From positions 144,342-208,341 of the forward strand of contig JAURFD010000004.1 of the NCBI GenBank assembly GCA_030827125.1: a stretch of 64,000 bases of DNA, given 5' to 3'. Source of the DNA: Candidatus Nanopelagicales bacterium (GTDB lineage Bacteria > Actinomycetota > Actinomycetes > S36-B12). Position numbers and translations under genes: made by a program. Shown here one piece after another: positions 39,943-48,090 of the stretch. Position 1 is the stretch's first letter. Each line of letters begins with the position of its first letter. The notes beneath the pieces were generated by a model. The model was not told the DNA's origin. It was given only the letters and a program-made list of their open reading frames with translations, and made no database searches.

Positions 39943-41028
39943 GTGCACACACCTAAGGTTCTCGGGCTCACCGCTGCGGTGGCCGCCCTCCTCGTCGCCT
40001 GTCAGTCCGGTCCCTCGTCATCGCAGGGCGGAAGTGTCTCGATTGAGGTGCCCGATGGTGCGGCATCAGTGTCTGGGGGGCAGGACGACATCCGGGACAC
40101 GATCGCGGTCGCTGAGTTCACGCCCAGTACCGAGGTGCTAAACGTCACCGGAGACGAGAAGATCACACTGTTCTCGATCGAATTCCCGATGGGCACCGCC
40201 GGTGAGCGCCGAGTCATCCGGTCCGCCATTGTGTCGGACGACGTCGACAATCGCCTCTACCTCGGCCAGGAAATCATCTGCAGCGGCCCGTCCGGACAAG
40301 AGGAGACGGGTATCCAAACTGGCGAGAACTTCGTCAAGGGCACCGAGCGCCAGGCGGTGATGGCCCAGTTCACCCTCGAAGCCGACGAGGCGGGCTCATG
40401 GACCTGTGTGACGCAGGTGCGCGTGTGCGTACCCGGGCAGTGCTCGTCCAAAGACGGAAGTGGCTCGATCGATATCGCCACCATCGACGAGATCACCTAC
40501 CGGCCCACCGAGCTCACCGCCAGTAATCCCCTACCTGACTGGGCATCAACCCAGCGACCGGGAAGCGACCCGCTCATCATTCAGTCAGGCTCGGCCGACT
40601 CCTTCAGTGCCACGTTTGAGGACGTACCTCTCGATCAAGGTGGCGTGATGCTCATGGGGACCATCTCATTGTCGAACTGCATCGAGGCGTCCTACCCGTC
40701 CGAGTGCGCCAAGGTCAAAGACCGCGACCTCAAGACTGACTCGACCGTGGTGCCCACCTTCGTGATCTCCCAACTGGGTGGCGACAACTGTCCGAGCATC
40801 ACCCTCAACGGCGATCAGGGTGCGCACGAACAGACCATCACCTGGCAGCAACACCACGGCACATTCTGGTTTATTTCCCCCAACATGGAGTTGGATCCGA
40901 ACTGCAAGCCCCAGGTCCACGCGGACCTCACCTTCGAGGTCACTGACGGCAACGGCATCGTGGTCGAGAGGGGCACCGCCTCGAGTCCGACCTCCGTCGT
41001 CAGCATCGCCCCAGCTCGGCCGGAGTAG
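39943..41028 (+). CDS. Putative lipoprotein of unknown function
   Basis: A 361-residue exported protein. From the GTG, VHTPKVLGLTAAVAALLVAC is a lipoprotein signal with lipobox LVAC (Cys about 20), then a Ser/Gly-rich linker. The mature part is beta-rich with paired cysteines (CSGPSG, WTCVTQVRVCVPGQC, NCIEASYPSEC, NCPSI, NCKPQ), suggesting an extracellular disulfide-stabilised domain around 90-180 and another around 220-340. I do not recognise a family. It follows the Fe-S reductase by 68 bases; a shared role is not evident. The longer frame starting inside that gene is rejected. Confidence 0.7.
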   Translation: MHTPKVLGLTAAVAALLVACQSGPSSSQGGSVSIEVPDGAASVSGGQDDIRDTIAVAEFTPSTEVLNVTGDEKITLFSIEFPMGTAGERRVIRSAIVSDDVDNRLYLGQEIICSGPSGQEETGIQTGENFVKGTERQAVMAQFTLEADEAGSWTCVTQVRVCVPGQCSSKDGSGSIDIATIDEITYRPTELTASNPLPDWASTQRPGSDPLIIQSGSADSFSATFEDVPLDQGGVMLMGTISLSNCIEASYPSECAKVKDRDLKTDSTVVPTFVISQLGGDNCPSITLNGDQGAHEQTITWQQHHGTFWFISPNMELDPNCKPQVHADLTFEVTDGNGIVVERGTASSPTSVVSIAPARPE

Positions 41029-41115
41029 CAGCTTCACTCGCGCCAACGGGGACGCGCCGGAGGGGCATCAACGCGCGAGGCCCTTACCGCGCGTCGCTCG
41101 CGATGCTCTGGCGGG

Positions 41116-41607
41116 TCAGACCCCAGAGCGGCCGGTCGTCTTCGTCAACGCCGGCACTTGGATCCACGGGAATCGAATCCAGCGCGCCGTGGTTCGCCAA
41201 GCAAGATCTGGTGGATACGTCGAGGACGGTTTGCCGTAGAGAACAGCCACGCGTACCTCGGCTTCTGCGGGAAGAAGCGCGCGGACGAAGTGCAAGGTGG
41301 CACCGGTGTCAGCGACATCGTCGGCGACGAGGACCTTGCGGCCGCCAAGATCGGCGAGGTAGGGCTCCTGCCCGATCAGTACCGGCTCCGGGAGCGTCTC
41401 CCCCGCGCCGGTGTAGAACTCCACGTTGACGTGGCGCACATCCTTGATGTCGAGTGCGTACGCGATCCCGGCCGCCACGAAGAGTCCGCCGCGGACGACA
41501 CCGAGGATGCAGTCGGGCATCCAGTCGTCGTCCACCAGATGCTGCGCGAGCCAAGTGATCCCCTCGCCGAACTCGGCGTAGGTGAAGACTTCGAGATCGT
41601 CGCTCAC
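41116..41607 (-). CDS. Purine-type phosphoribosyltransferase
   Basis: A 163-residue type I phosphoribosyltransferase. [19 protein letters not shown] (about 34-52) and the PRPP loop [14 protein letters not shown] (about 92-105) are diagnostic. Its small size and the VEFYTGAG segment resemble xanthine/hypoxanthine (gpt-like) transferases that salvage purines, but pyrimidine or regulatory homologues cannot be excluded. The start overlaps the dcd stop (ATGA), coupling nucleotide salvage to dCTP deamination. The 87 bases to the convergent lipoprotein stop hold only weak G+C-rich inverted repeats. Confidence 0.85.
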   Translation of the reverse strand: MSDDLEVFTYAEFGEGITWLAQHLVDDDWMPDCILGVVRGGLFVAAGIAYALDIKDVRHVNVEFYTGAGETLPEPVLIGQEPYLADLGGRKVLVADDVADTGATLHFVRALLPAEAEVRVAVLYGKPSSTYPPDLAWRTTARWIRFPWIQVPALTKTTGRSGV

Positions 41608-42188
41608 TCGTCACCGAGCGGAGTGACATGGAAGTTCGCAAAGGAACGGCTCGGCGTCGGACCGCGCTGATCTTGATAGCGCGAGCCGTAGACGCTGGAG
41701 CCGTACGGATGCTCCGCAGGAGATGACAGTCGGAACAGGCAGAGCTGGCCGATCTTCATCCCGGGCCACAACTTGATCGGCAGCGTCGCGACATTGGACA
41801 ACTCCAGCGTCACGTGACCAGAGAATCCGGGATCGATGAACCCGGCCGTGGAGTGGGTGAGCAGGCCCAACCGCCCGAGGGATGACTTGCCTTCGAGGCG
41901 GCCAGCAATGTCGTCGGGCAGGGTCACGACCTCGTAGGTGGAGGCAAGGACGAACTCACCCGGATGGAGGATGAACGCCTCGTCGGCACCGGTCTCGACC
42001 TCGCGGGTGAGGTCTGGCTGCTCCTCCGCTGGGTCGATGTGGGGGTAGCGATGGTTCTCGAAGACCCGGAAGTAACGGTCCAGGCGCACGTCGACGCTGG
42101 ACGGCTGGATCATGCCGGGGTCGTAGGGGTCGAGCCCCACGCGTCCAGCATCAAGTTCGGCCCGCAGGTCACGATCGGAGAGCAGCAC
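41604..42188 (-). CDS. dcd: dCTP deaminase (probably bifunctional deaminase/dUTPase)
   Basis: A 194-residue trimeric Dcd. [22 protein letters not shown], the nucleotide-binding [20 protein letters not shown] (about 111-130; SSLGRxG and the catalytic Glu region GEFVLA at about 87-92) and GYGxSR-like C-terminus [12 protein letters not shown] are recognisable. Actinobacterial members of this length convert dCTP directly to dUMP. The GTG start lies 6 bases after TAGCCT, whose TAG is the stop codon of the upstream transporter gene; no ribosome-binding site is visible. Confidence 0.93.
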   Translation of the reverse strand: MLLSDRDLRAELDAGRVGLDPYDPGMIQPSSVDVRLDRYFRVFENHRYPHIDPAEEQPDLTREVETGADEAFILHPGEFVLASTYEVVTLPDDIAGRLEGKSSLGRLGLLTHSTAGFIDPGFSGHVTLELSNVATLPIKLWPGMKIGQLCLFRLSSPAEHPYGSSVYGSRYQDQRGPTPSRSFANFHVTPLGDE

Positions 42189-42197
42189 GCGCCGAGG

Positions 42198-43385
42198 CTA
42201 CCGAACCATGCCGGGCAGCGTGTCCTCCTCCTCATCCTCACCGGTGGAAATGCGCCCGAATCCGCGCATCTGGCGAACGACGTACTGGATTCGACCCAGC
42301 AGAGACACCGATTCCAGGACATCGCCGGGTCGGTCAGCCGCGAGTTCATCGGCGATGCGCCGCAGCCGGGTATCGAGGAGATCAGCAAGGCGATCGACTT
42401 CGGCGACCGACTCGGAGCGCACGGGTGTACCGGCCCCGCCCAGTGTCGCCCGGGCGAGTTGCTCGAGATCAGCCATGAGGCTCGCGAAGCGCTGGGCGGT
42501 CAGCGCGGGCGCGTGACCGCCGCGGTCATATTGGAGGTTGGCCGCTCCGGAAATGCCGCGGATCTGCACGCCCATCCCGGAGAGGCGCCGGAGCCTGATC
42601 GCGTCATCTTCGAGATCCGAACGCAGTCGGCGTCCGCGCGGGTTGAAGGCGTGGCTCTCGGCGAGGGTCACCAGCTCTGTCCGCGCCTTCTCTGCAGCGG
42701 TGCGCAAATCACGACTCTGCACGACGAAGCCGTGGCTCGATCCCGCGGGAATCGGCGTGTGGTGCGACCCGCATTCAGCGGCCACGGTCGACAGCAGCTC
42801 GCAGATGTCGTCCCGATAGGACTGCAAAGCCGCCTCGAACTTCTCCGGCTTGGGACGCGATGGCGGCAGGTAGACCGCCAGAATTCCGATGACGCCACCG
42901 ATGACCACATCAATGATCCGCCAGAGGTCGCGATCCCATGAGCCAGGCCCCAGAGCGAACACGAAGAGAACAGCGACCGGGATCTGGAACTGGCCGCCGA
43001 GTGACAGGGGAAGTCGGCTCGCCACGAGCAGCGACACCACCATCGCAATGAGGACTGACCACCACGAGATGTCGACCCAGTTCACCCACACCGATGCAGC
43101 GAGAACTCCCCCCGCGGTGCCAAGGATCCGTTGAACGGAGAGACCGAGCGCGCTCCACGGCGATGCCCCGATCACCATCAGCGTCGTCAGGGGCGCAAAA
43201 ATGCCAAATGTGCTGGGTGAAATCCACGCGCCGACCGCCCACGAAACCGTGACGGCAACCGCAATGCGCAGCGCCTGCCAGGGCGACTTGAAGGCCGCGG
43301 GACGTTGGAGTAGCACGTCCGAGAGGCGTAGGACAGGGAGGATCTCCCGACCGTCATCTCTGTGTCGCGGACTTTCGAGGGCCAC
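42198..43385 (-). CDS. FUSC family membrane protein (short form)
   Basis: A 395-residue protein with six hydrophobic segments in the first 180 residues (WQALRIAVAVTVSWAVGAWI, then IFAPLTTLMVIG, LGTAGGVLAAS, WWSVLIAMVVSLLVASRLPL, IPVAVLFVFALG, IIDVVIGGVIGILAVYLPP), then a cytoplasmic helical domain with Arg/Leu-rich heptads. This is the fusaric acid resistance/aromatic acid exporter (FUSC/ArAE) half-protein plan. The substrate is unknown. The GTG start follows TAGGGT by 6 bases and is divergent from a larger FUSC protein. Confidence 0.85.
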   Translation of the reverse strand: MALESPRHRDDGREILPVLRLSDVLLQRPAAFKSPWQALRIAVAVTVSWAVGAWISPSTFGIFAPLTTLMVIGASPWSALGLSVQRILGTAGGVLAASVWVNWVDISWWSVLIAMVVSLLVASRLPLSLGGQFQIPVAVLFVFALGPGSWDRDLWRIIDVVIGGVIGILAVYLPPSRPKPEKFEAALQSYRDDICELLSTVAAECGSHHTPIPAGSSHGFVVQSRDLRTAAEKARTELVTLAESHAFNPRGRRLRSDLEDDAIRLRRLSGMGVQIRGISGAANLQYDRGGHAPALTAQRFASLMADLEQLARATLGGAGTPVRSESVAEVDRLADLLDTRLRRIADELAADRPGDVLESVSLLGRIQYVVRQMRGFGRISTGEDEEEDTLPGMVR

Positions 43386-43420
43386 GGACTCACCCTAGAT
43401 TCCCCGGTAGGGTCGCCGGC
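43386..43420. promoter_or_regulatory. Back-to-back leaderless promoters of two FUSC genes
   Basis: In a 35-bp gap TAGGGT occurs on both strands: 43392-43397 (minus, 6 bases to GTG 43385) and 43408-43413 (plus, 7 bases to GTG 43421). The identical hexamers facing opposite ways suggest coordinated expression of the two transporters. Confidence 0.65.
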
Positions 43421-45565
43421 GTGCGGTGGGCTATCAACGATCCCGGGCATGTCGCTCTTCGTCGGGCGGTGCGCACCACCCTCGGGACAGCAATCGCCGT
43501 TGCCGTCGCTCTGCGCATCATGCCGAACTCGCCCGGAGTGGTACTCGCCGCTTTCGGAGTCTTCGCGCTGCTGGGCTTCGCTGACTTCGGTGGCACGCTC
43601 GGCCGACGATTCGCCGCGCTCGTCTCGACCGGGGTCGCGGGAGTGGTGCTCATCGCGATCGGCGCGCTCGCCGCCGGAGTCATCTGGCGGGAGGTCGTCG
43701 TCACCTTCCTCGTCACCGGAACTCTGGCCTACATCGTGGTGCTGCGCGGAGCCTTCGCGAACGCCGCACCGGCGCTCACAGTGGTCTTTGTCGTCACCGT
43801 CATGGTCGCGACGTCCACCGAACAACTCCTCCCACTGCTGCAGGGTTATGCCCTCGCTGTGGTCATCGCCATCCCGATCACACTCTTCGTCTTCCCCCGA
43901 CGTACACCCGCTCACGTCAGAGCAGCCTGCGTCCTGGCTCTGCGGACTCTCGCGGAGCACGAACGCAATCGACTGGCTGGCCACCCGCGCGACGTGCTCG
44001 CACTCGAGGGCGCACTCCAGGCCCTCCGCTCGTCGTACCTCGGCAATCCCTTCCGCTCGACAGGGTTTCGCCGCTCGGACCGGGCATTGATGAGTCTGGT
44101 AGGTCAGTTGCAGGCGCTACTCACCGCGACACGGCGCACCGCCGAGGTGCCCACGCCTGTGAGTGATCTGCCCGGCAACACCTACTACATCGAAACGACG
44201 ATCGAGTGCCTGGACAGTCTGGCTGATGCACTGCAGGGCCTGCCCGCGACGAGTCCGACAGGCCGCCCCCTGGCCCATGCGTGGGCATCCGAGTGGGACG
44301 TCGCCGTGCGATGCCTTCAGAACTCGACGCCAGACACGCTGGAAGACGACCTCCGCAGGATTGCCCACGCGTTCCCTGATCGAGCGTTGGGTATTTCGAC
44401 GGTACGGCTCTCGATACTGGTGCGCCGAGTGCTACACCTTCCCGCCGAGGAGTTCGATACCGGCTCACACACCGTCCCGGAGCCTCCCGACTACGTGCCG
44501 TGGATGGCGCTACGCACCCAGTTCACGCTGAAGTCGCCTTGGCTGCGCAGCGCACTGCGCACTGGCGTCGCATTGGCGGTCGCCGCTGGTGTGGTGGAGA
44601 CCCTGGGCCTGGCTCACGGCTTTTGGGTGCTCCTTGGTGTCATCGCAACATTGCGGCAGGACAGCCTCGGCACCTTGCGTACCGCGCTGCTCGCCGTCGG
44701 GGGAACGTTCGCCGGTGCACTCGTCGGTGCCGGCATCCTGCTGACCTTCTCCGGTGACGAGCCCGTGATCGTGGTGGCTTTCTTGGTGACGGCGTTCCTG
44801 TCGGTCCTCTTCCAGGGCACGGCACCGTTCGCCCTGGCTCAGGGTGTGTTCTCGCTGTACGTCGTACTCGTCTTCAGCATCGTGGCGTGGCCACCGGACT
44901 TGTCCACCGCAACCGACCGGGTGCTCGACATCGCTATCGGGGCGGGCATCAGCCTGGTCACGGCCTTCCTGCTGTGGCCCCGCGGGGTGGTGGCGGGCTT
45001 GAAGGCGAATGTGCTCGAGGCGATCGATTTGGCGAGGCTTGTCCTCGAAGAGGCCTTCGGTGAGTTCTTCCACGGCGCGCAGTACGACGGTCACCCGCCG
45101 GACGTCAAGCAGATGCAGGCCGCCATGGCGCGGTCCAAAGAGGTCGTGGAGGTCGAACTCGGCTCCCACGACCCACGCCAGATTGAGCGCGCCGTGCTGT
45201 GGGAGCAACTCATTGACGATCTCCGGGCGCTGGCGGTGACCGGAAGTCTTGTCTCTGCCTGGGCGGGAGACGGGCGCGCGCTCGAGAAGGCTGCCCCGGC
45301 CATGGTGCGACCTATCAGGGAAGACGTCGCGGCTGTGTCCCGCGAGTGGACTCAGGTGCGCGCCATCTTGACCGGGGACGAGATCCCCACCGACCCTGTC
45401 TTCGATCCCATCGTGCCGCGCACGATGGATGCCGTCGGGGCGGCCGATCTCAATGATCCCGAGGTGGCCGATCGCGCGTTAGCCGCGATTTGGGCGCACG
45501 GTTGGCTGTCACTGACCTACGGGGCCGCGCTCGCCGCCCGGCAACCGGCCAAGTCCCTCGCCTGA
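43421..45565 (+). CDS. FUSC family transporter (long form)
   Basis: A 714-residue FUSC/YccS-like protein with two membrane blocks (about 15-155 and about 385-525), each of about six helices, separated by a cytoplasmic helical domain (about 165-365) and followed by a C-terminal cytoplasmic domain. Conserved stretches include AFGVFALLGFADFGGTLGRR and FWVLLGVIATLRQDSLGTLR. It probably exports aromatic acids or toxic organics; this is family-level inference. The start is a leaderless GTG. tRNA-Gly follows 29 bases after the stop. Confidence 0.87.
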   Translation: MRWAINDPGHVALRRAVRTTLGTAIAVAVALRIMPNSPGVVLAAFGVFALLGFADFGGTLGRRFAALVSTGVAGVVLIAIGALAAGVIWREVVVTFLVTGTLAYIVVLRGAFANAAPALTVVFVVTVMVATSTEQLLPLLQGYALAVVIAIPITLFVFPRRTPAHVRAACVLALRTLAEHERNRLAGHPRDVLALEGALQALRSSYLGNPFRSTGFRRSDRALMSLVGQLQALLTATRRTAEVPTPVSDLPGNTYYIETTIECLDSLADALQGLPATSPTGRPLAHAWASEWDVAVRCLQNSTPDTLEDDLRRIAHAFPDRALGISTVRLSILVRRVLHLPAEEFDTGSHTVPEPPDYVPWMALRTQFTLKSPWLRSALRTGVALAVAAGVVETLGLAHGFWVLLGVIATLRQDSLGTLRTALLAVGGTFAGALVGAGILLTFSGDEPVIVVAFLVTAFLSVLFQGTAPFALAQGVFSLYVVLVFSIVAWPPDLSTATDRVLDIAIGAGISLVTAFLLWPRGVVAGLKANVLEAIDLARLVLEEAFGEFFHGAQYDGHPPDVKQMQAAMARSKEVVEVELGSHDPRQIERAVLWEQLIDDLRALAVTGSLVSAWAGDGRALEKAAPAMVRPIREDVAAVSREWTQVRAILTGDEIPTDPVFDPIVPRTMDAVGAADLNDPEVADRALAAIWAHGWLSLTYGAALAARQPAKSLA

Positions 45566-45594
45566 CTGCCTGGCATAATCGCCGGAGCATCGTC

Positions 45595-45665
45595 GCGGGT
45601 GTAGTTCAATGGCAGAACATCAGCTTCCCAAGCTGACAGCGCGGGTTCGATTCCCGTCACCCGCT
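45595..45665 (+). tRNA. tRNA-Gly (anticodon CCC)
   Basis: The cloverleaf folds by eye: acceptor GCGGGTG (45595-45601) pairs with CACCCGC (45658-45664), the anticodon stem is TCAGC/GCTGA with loop TTCCCAA (anticodon CCC), and the T-loop is TTCGATT. The discriminator base is T at 45665 and CCA is not encoded. A CATAAT -10-like box lies at 45574-45579. The 3' end runs into a small hairpin and a 60-bp tandem duplication. Confidence 0.93.
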
Positions 45666-46381
45666 CTCGCAGAGAGCGCCCCTCGGGAATCGGGAGGAGC
45701 ACCGCGACGGATCCCGTCACCCGCTCTCGCAGAGAGCGCCCCTCGGGAATCGCCGCTAGAGGTGCTCTTGTCGATCGCCTCGGCAATGAACTTGGCGCGC
45801 TGCCGATAGCCCTCATCAAAGTAGTGCAGGCCGTCGGATGACGGGATCGCATTGCGCCGCCGGTAACCGCGCCAGTCCAGGACGTGCAGGTTGTCTCTCT
45901 TCATCGCCTGCCGCTTGATGAATTCATTGAGTGGCCGATCCAACCCGTACGACGGTGGGTAGGCCCGTGAGATGTAGAAATTGACCCACAGGACGTCGTG
46001 ATCCTTGAGTATCGCCATGATCTTCTTGACGCCCGACTCAAAACCTCGCGGGTCGTGGACATCATTGGTTCCGAGAGCGACCACCACCAAGGCGCCCGGT
46101 GGAGGCGGGTGCTGTCGCAATTGCGTCAAGCCCCACTCCACGCCCTGCTCGCCTTTGGCGTGAACGACGTACTCCAGACCAAGTTTCTTGACCAGCTTCG
46201 CGAGGTAGGGGTTAGTGCTGTGTGGTCCGAGGTCAGGGTCGTGTAGAGAGTCGCCAAGGACGTAGACGGTGCGCGCCGGTTGATCCTTCGCAGCTGCACC
46301 TGGCATCGGCACGATCGCCACCAAGCATGCGACGAGAGCAGTCGCCAACCGGACTACCCATCGCGCGAGCAACTCCCCCAC
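45620..46381 (-). CDS. Secreted SGNH/GDSL-type hydrolase
   Basis: A 253-codon frame. The N-terminus has a signal peptide (VRLATALVACLVAIVPMPGAAA). SGNH blocks are VYVLGDSLHD (about 38-47, Ser), VVVALGTNDVHD (about 97-108, Asn) and SSDGLHYFDEGY (about 181-192, Asp/His). These proteins are esterases acting on acylated sugars or peptidoglycan. The start chosen is GTG, 7 bases after TACTGT; a longer frame would overlap the divergent gene. The last 30-40 codons (DSRGALSARAGDG twice) are read from the tRNA-tail repeat and end inside the tRNA on the antisense strand, so the natural C-terminus is probably near 45770. Confidence 0.8.
   Translation of the reverse strand: MGELLARWVVRLATALVACLVAIVPMPGAAAKDQPARTVYVLGDSLHDPDLGPHSTNPYLAKLVKKLGLEYVVHAKGEQGVEWGLTQLRQHPPPPGALVVVALGTNDVHDPRGFESGVKKIMAILKDHDVLWVNFYISRAYPPSYGLDRPLNEFIKRQAMKRDNLHVLDWRGYRRRNAIPSSDGLHYFDEGYRQRAKFIAEAIDKSTSSGDSRGALSARAGDGIRRGAPPDSRGALSARAGDGNRTRAVSLGS
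45652..45752. repeat. 60-bp-period direct repeat duplicating the tRNA-Gly 3' end and its hairpin
   Basis: The 41 bases 45652-45692, covering the 3' T-stem, acceptor arm and a CGCTCTC-GCA-GAGAGCG hairpin (45662-45678), recur without change at 45712-45752. Only 19 unique bases lie between the copies. This is a tandem duplication, or an att-like scar at a tRNA 3' end. No integrase is nearby. Confidence 0.85.
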
Positions 46382-46430
46382 ACAGTCGACAGTACGTGAG
46401 GACCTTGACTTCGGGGCGTAGTCTCCGGAA
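46382..46430. promoter_or_regulatory. Divergent leaderless promoters of the SGNH hydrolase and MFS transporter
   Basis: TACTGT on the minus strand (46389-46394) is 7 bases from GTG 46381, and TAGTCT on the plus strand (46419-46424) is 6 bases from GTG 46431. A TTGACT at 46405-46410 is too close to the plus -10 to be its -35 box. Confidence 0.6.
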
Positions 46431-47723
46431 GTGAGTACCAGTCGCAAACTTCATACTGCGTGGCTGGTCGCGATCGTCACCTTCTTCGTCTTGCTCGCCT
46501 CGGCAGCCTTCCGTTCGTCGGTGGGCGTGATGATCGTCCCCTTTGAGGACGAGTTTGGCTGGAGCCGGTCGGCCATCTCCCTGGCCGTGTCTGTGAATCT
46601 CGTCCTGTACGGCGTCACCGCACCGTTCGCCGCGGCCTTCATGGAGCGCTTCGGGATTCGTCGGGTAGCCGTGGCAGCACTCGCCCTCATCGCCCTCGGC
46701 ACGGGATTGACCCTGGTGATGACCGCCTCATGGCAACTGGTGATCCTGTGGGGGCTTTTCGTCGGTCTGGGCACTGGCTCGACCGCGCTCGTGTTCGGTG
46801 CCCTCGTCGCCAACCGCTGGTTCGTCAAACATCGCGGTCTCGTCATCGGGATCTTTGGCGCCGCCTGGGCCACCGGCCAACTGGTCTTCCTGCCGATCAT
46901 CTCCCAGACGATTGAGGCCTTCGGTTGGCGTTACGCCTCCGTCGCGGTAGCCGCGCTCGCCGCGGTGCTGATCCCCTTCGTCTGGATGATCCTCGCCGAT
47001 CGGCCGTCCGATGTTGGACTTCGACCCTACGGAGCCGAAACCGATGCGACATCCGTGGAACTCGCTCAGAACACCACACACAGCGGCTGGGCAGCCGCGC
47101 GTACGGCGATTGACGGTCTGGTCACGGCGATGCGGACCCGGGCCTTCTGGCTGCTCGCCGGCACCTTCTTCGTGTGCGGCTGGACGACCAACGGCATCGT
47201 GAGCACGCACTTCATCCCGTCGGCCCATGACCACGGCATGGGCGCCACGATGGCCGCGGGACTCCTGGCCGTGGTCGGCATCTTTGACCTCATCGGGACG
47301 ATCGGCTCGGGCTGGCTCACCGATCGCTTCGATCCGCGCGTACTCCTCACGGTCTACTACGGCCTGCGGGCCTGCGCACTCGTTGGACTACCGCTGATCC
47401 TCGGTCCAGGAATCGACCCGCCGATCATCGTCTTGATGATCCTGTTCGGCCTGGACTGGGTCGCGACCGTCCCACCCACCGCGATCCTGTGCACGCGCAT
47501 CTACGGACCCGAACGCGGACCGATCGTGTTCGGTTGGGTGTTTGCCTCCCACATGATCGGAGCGGCCGTTGCTGCCGTGGTGAGTGGAGCGATTCGTGAT
47601 ACCGCCGGTGACTACGCCACGGCCTGGTACCTCTCCGGGGCGCTCGCCATCCTCGCAGCGGTGGCTGTTCTCTTCATCCCGCGAACCCAGGGGGCGCGGT
47701 CGGCCGCACCAAGCCCGGTGTAG
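46431..47723 (+). CDS. MFS transporter
   Basis: A 430-residue major facilitator with about twelve helices. The start region SSVGVMIVPFEDEFGWSRSA, then ISLAVSVNLVLYGVTAPF, and the loop MERFGIRRVAVAALALIALG resemble OFA/monocarboxylate-type MFS proteins. The loop 2-3 motif and loop 8-9 (GSGWLTDRFDPRVLLTVYYG) are consistent. The substrate is unknown; an organic acid is the family's usual cargo. The GTG is 6 bases after TAGTCT (leaderless). It converges with the small membrane protein gene across 30 bases. Confidence 0.87.
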   Translation: MSTSRKLHTAWLVAIVTFFVLLASAAFRSSVGVMIVPFEDEFGWSRSAISLAVSVNLVLYGVTAPFAAAFMERFGIRRVAVAALALIALGTGLTLVMTASWQLVILWGLFVGLGTGSTALVFGALVANRWFVKHRGLVIGIFGAAWATGQLVFLPIISQTIEAFGWRYASVAVAALAAVLIPFVWMILADRPSDVGLRPYGAETDATSVELAQNTTHSGWAAARTAIDGLVTAMRTRAFWLLAGTFFVCGWTTNGIVSTHFIPSAHDHGMGATMAAGLLAVVGIFDLIGTIGSGWLTDRFDPRVLLTVYYGLRACALVGLPLILGPGIDPPIIVLMILFGLDWVATVPPTAILCTRIYGPERGPIVFGWVFASHMIGAAVAAVVSGAIRDTAGDYATAWYLSGALAILAAVAVLFIPRTQGARSAAPSPV

Positions 47724-47753
47724 ACGCCACGCCGCGCAAAAAGGTCGCGTCCC

Positions 47754-48020
47754 TCAGGACTCGTCCTGCTGATCGCTGAAGGACCGGAAGCCGAAGTAGT
47801 AGACGTAGATGACCGAGAGCACCGGGCCCACCGTGATCATGAGGAACGGAACGACGCCACCCTCGCCAGCCCGGATGTAGGCAAGGGCCGCAAGAACGAC
47901 GGCGACGCCGAGGACAACAGCGATCACGGCGAAGACGTACCGTTGCGGAGCACGCGCCGACCACGGAACGGGGTAGCGGACGGCGTCGGACGACGATGAG
48001 GCCGACTCAGGGGAAGCCAT
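47754..48020 (-). CDS. Small membrane protein of unknown function
   Basis: An 88-residue protein: a polar Ser-rich N-terminus, then two hydrophobic helices (YVFAVIAVVLGVAVVLAALA at about 27-46 and PFLMITVGPVLSVIYVYYFG at about 56-75) and a short acidic tail. No family recognised. The ATG at 48020 is preferred over frames reaching 48185, which overlap the divergent desaturase gene. AACCCT lies 6 bases upstream, a weak match to the leaderless hexamer. It is transcribed away from the desaturase-like gene. Confidence 0.65.
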   Translation of the reverse strand: MASPESASSSSDAVRYPVPWSARAPQRYVFAVIAVVLGVAVVLAALAYIRAGEGGVVPFLMITVGPVLSVIYVYYFGFRSFSDQQDES

Positions 48021-48090
48021 GGCGAAAGGGTTCCACAGTGTCCAGCGCAGCGCGATTCCACTGGGGCCGTCGTCGTGGGAGAGTAGGGGC

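Noticed and set aside
41029..41115. Small gene or terminator between the lipoprotein and phosphoribosyltransferase genes
   Set aside because: No start with a supporting signal and only short G+C-rich inverted repeats; left unannotated.
45652..45752. CRISPR-like or integron-like repeat array
   Set aside because: Only two copies with one 19-base gap, plainly derived from the tRNA 3' end; no cas or integrase gene.
46405..46410. TTGACT as -35 box of the MFS gene
   Set aside because: Only 8 bases separate it from the -10 hexamer TAGTCT, too close for a functional pair.
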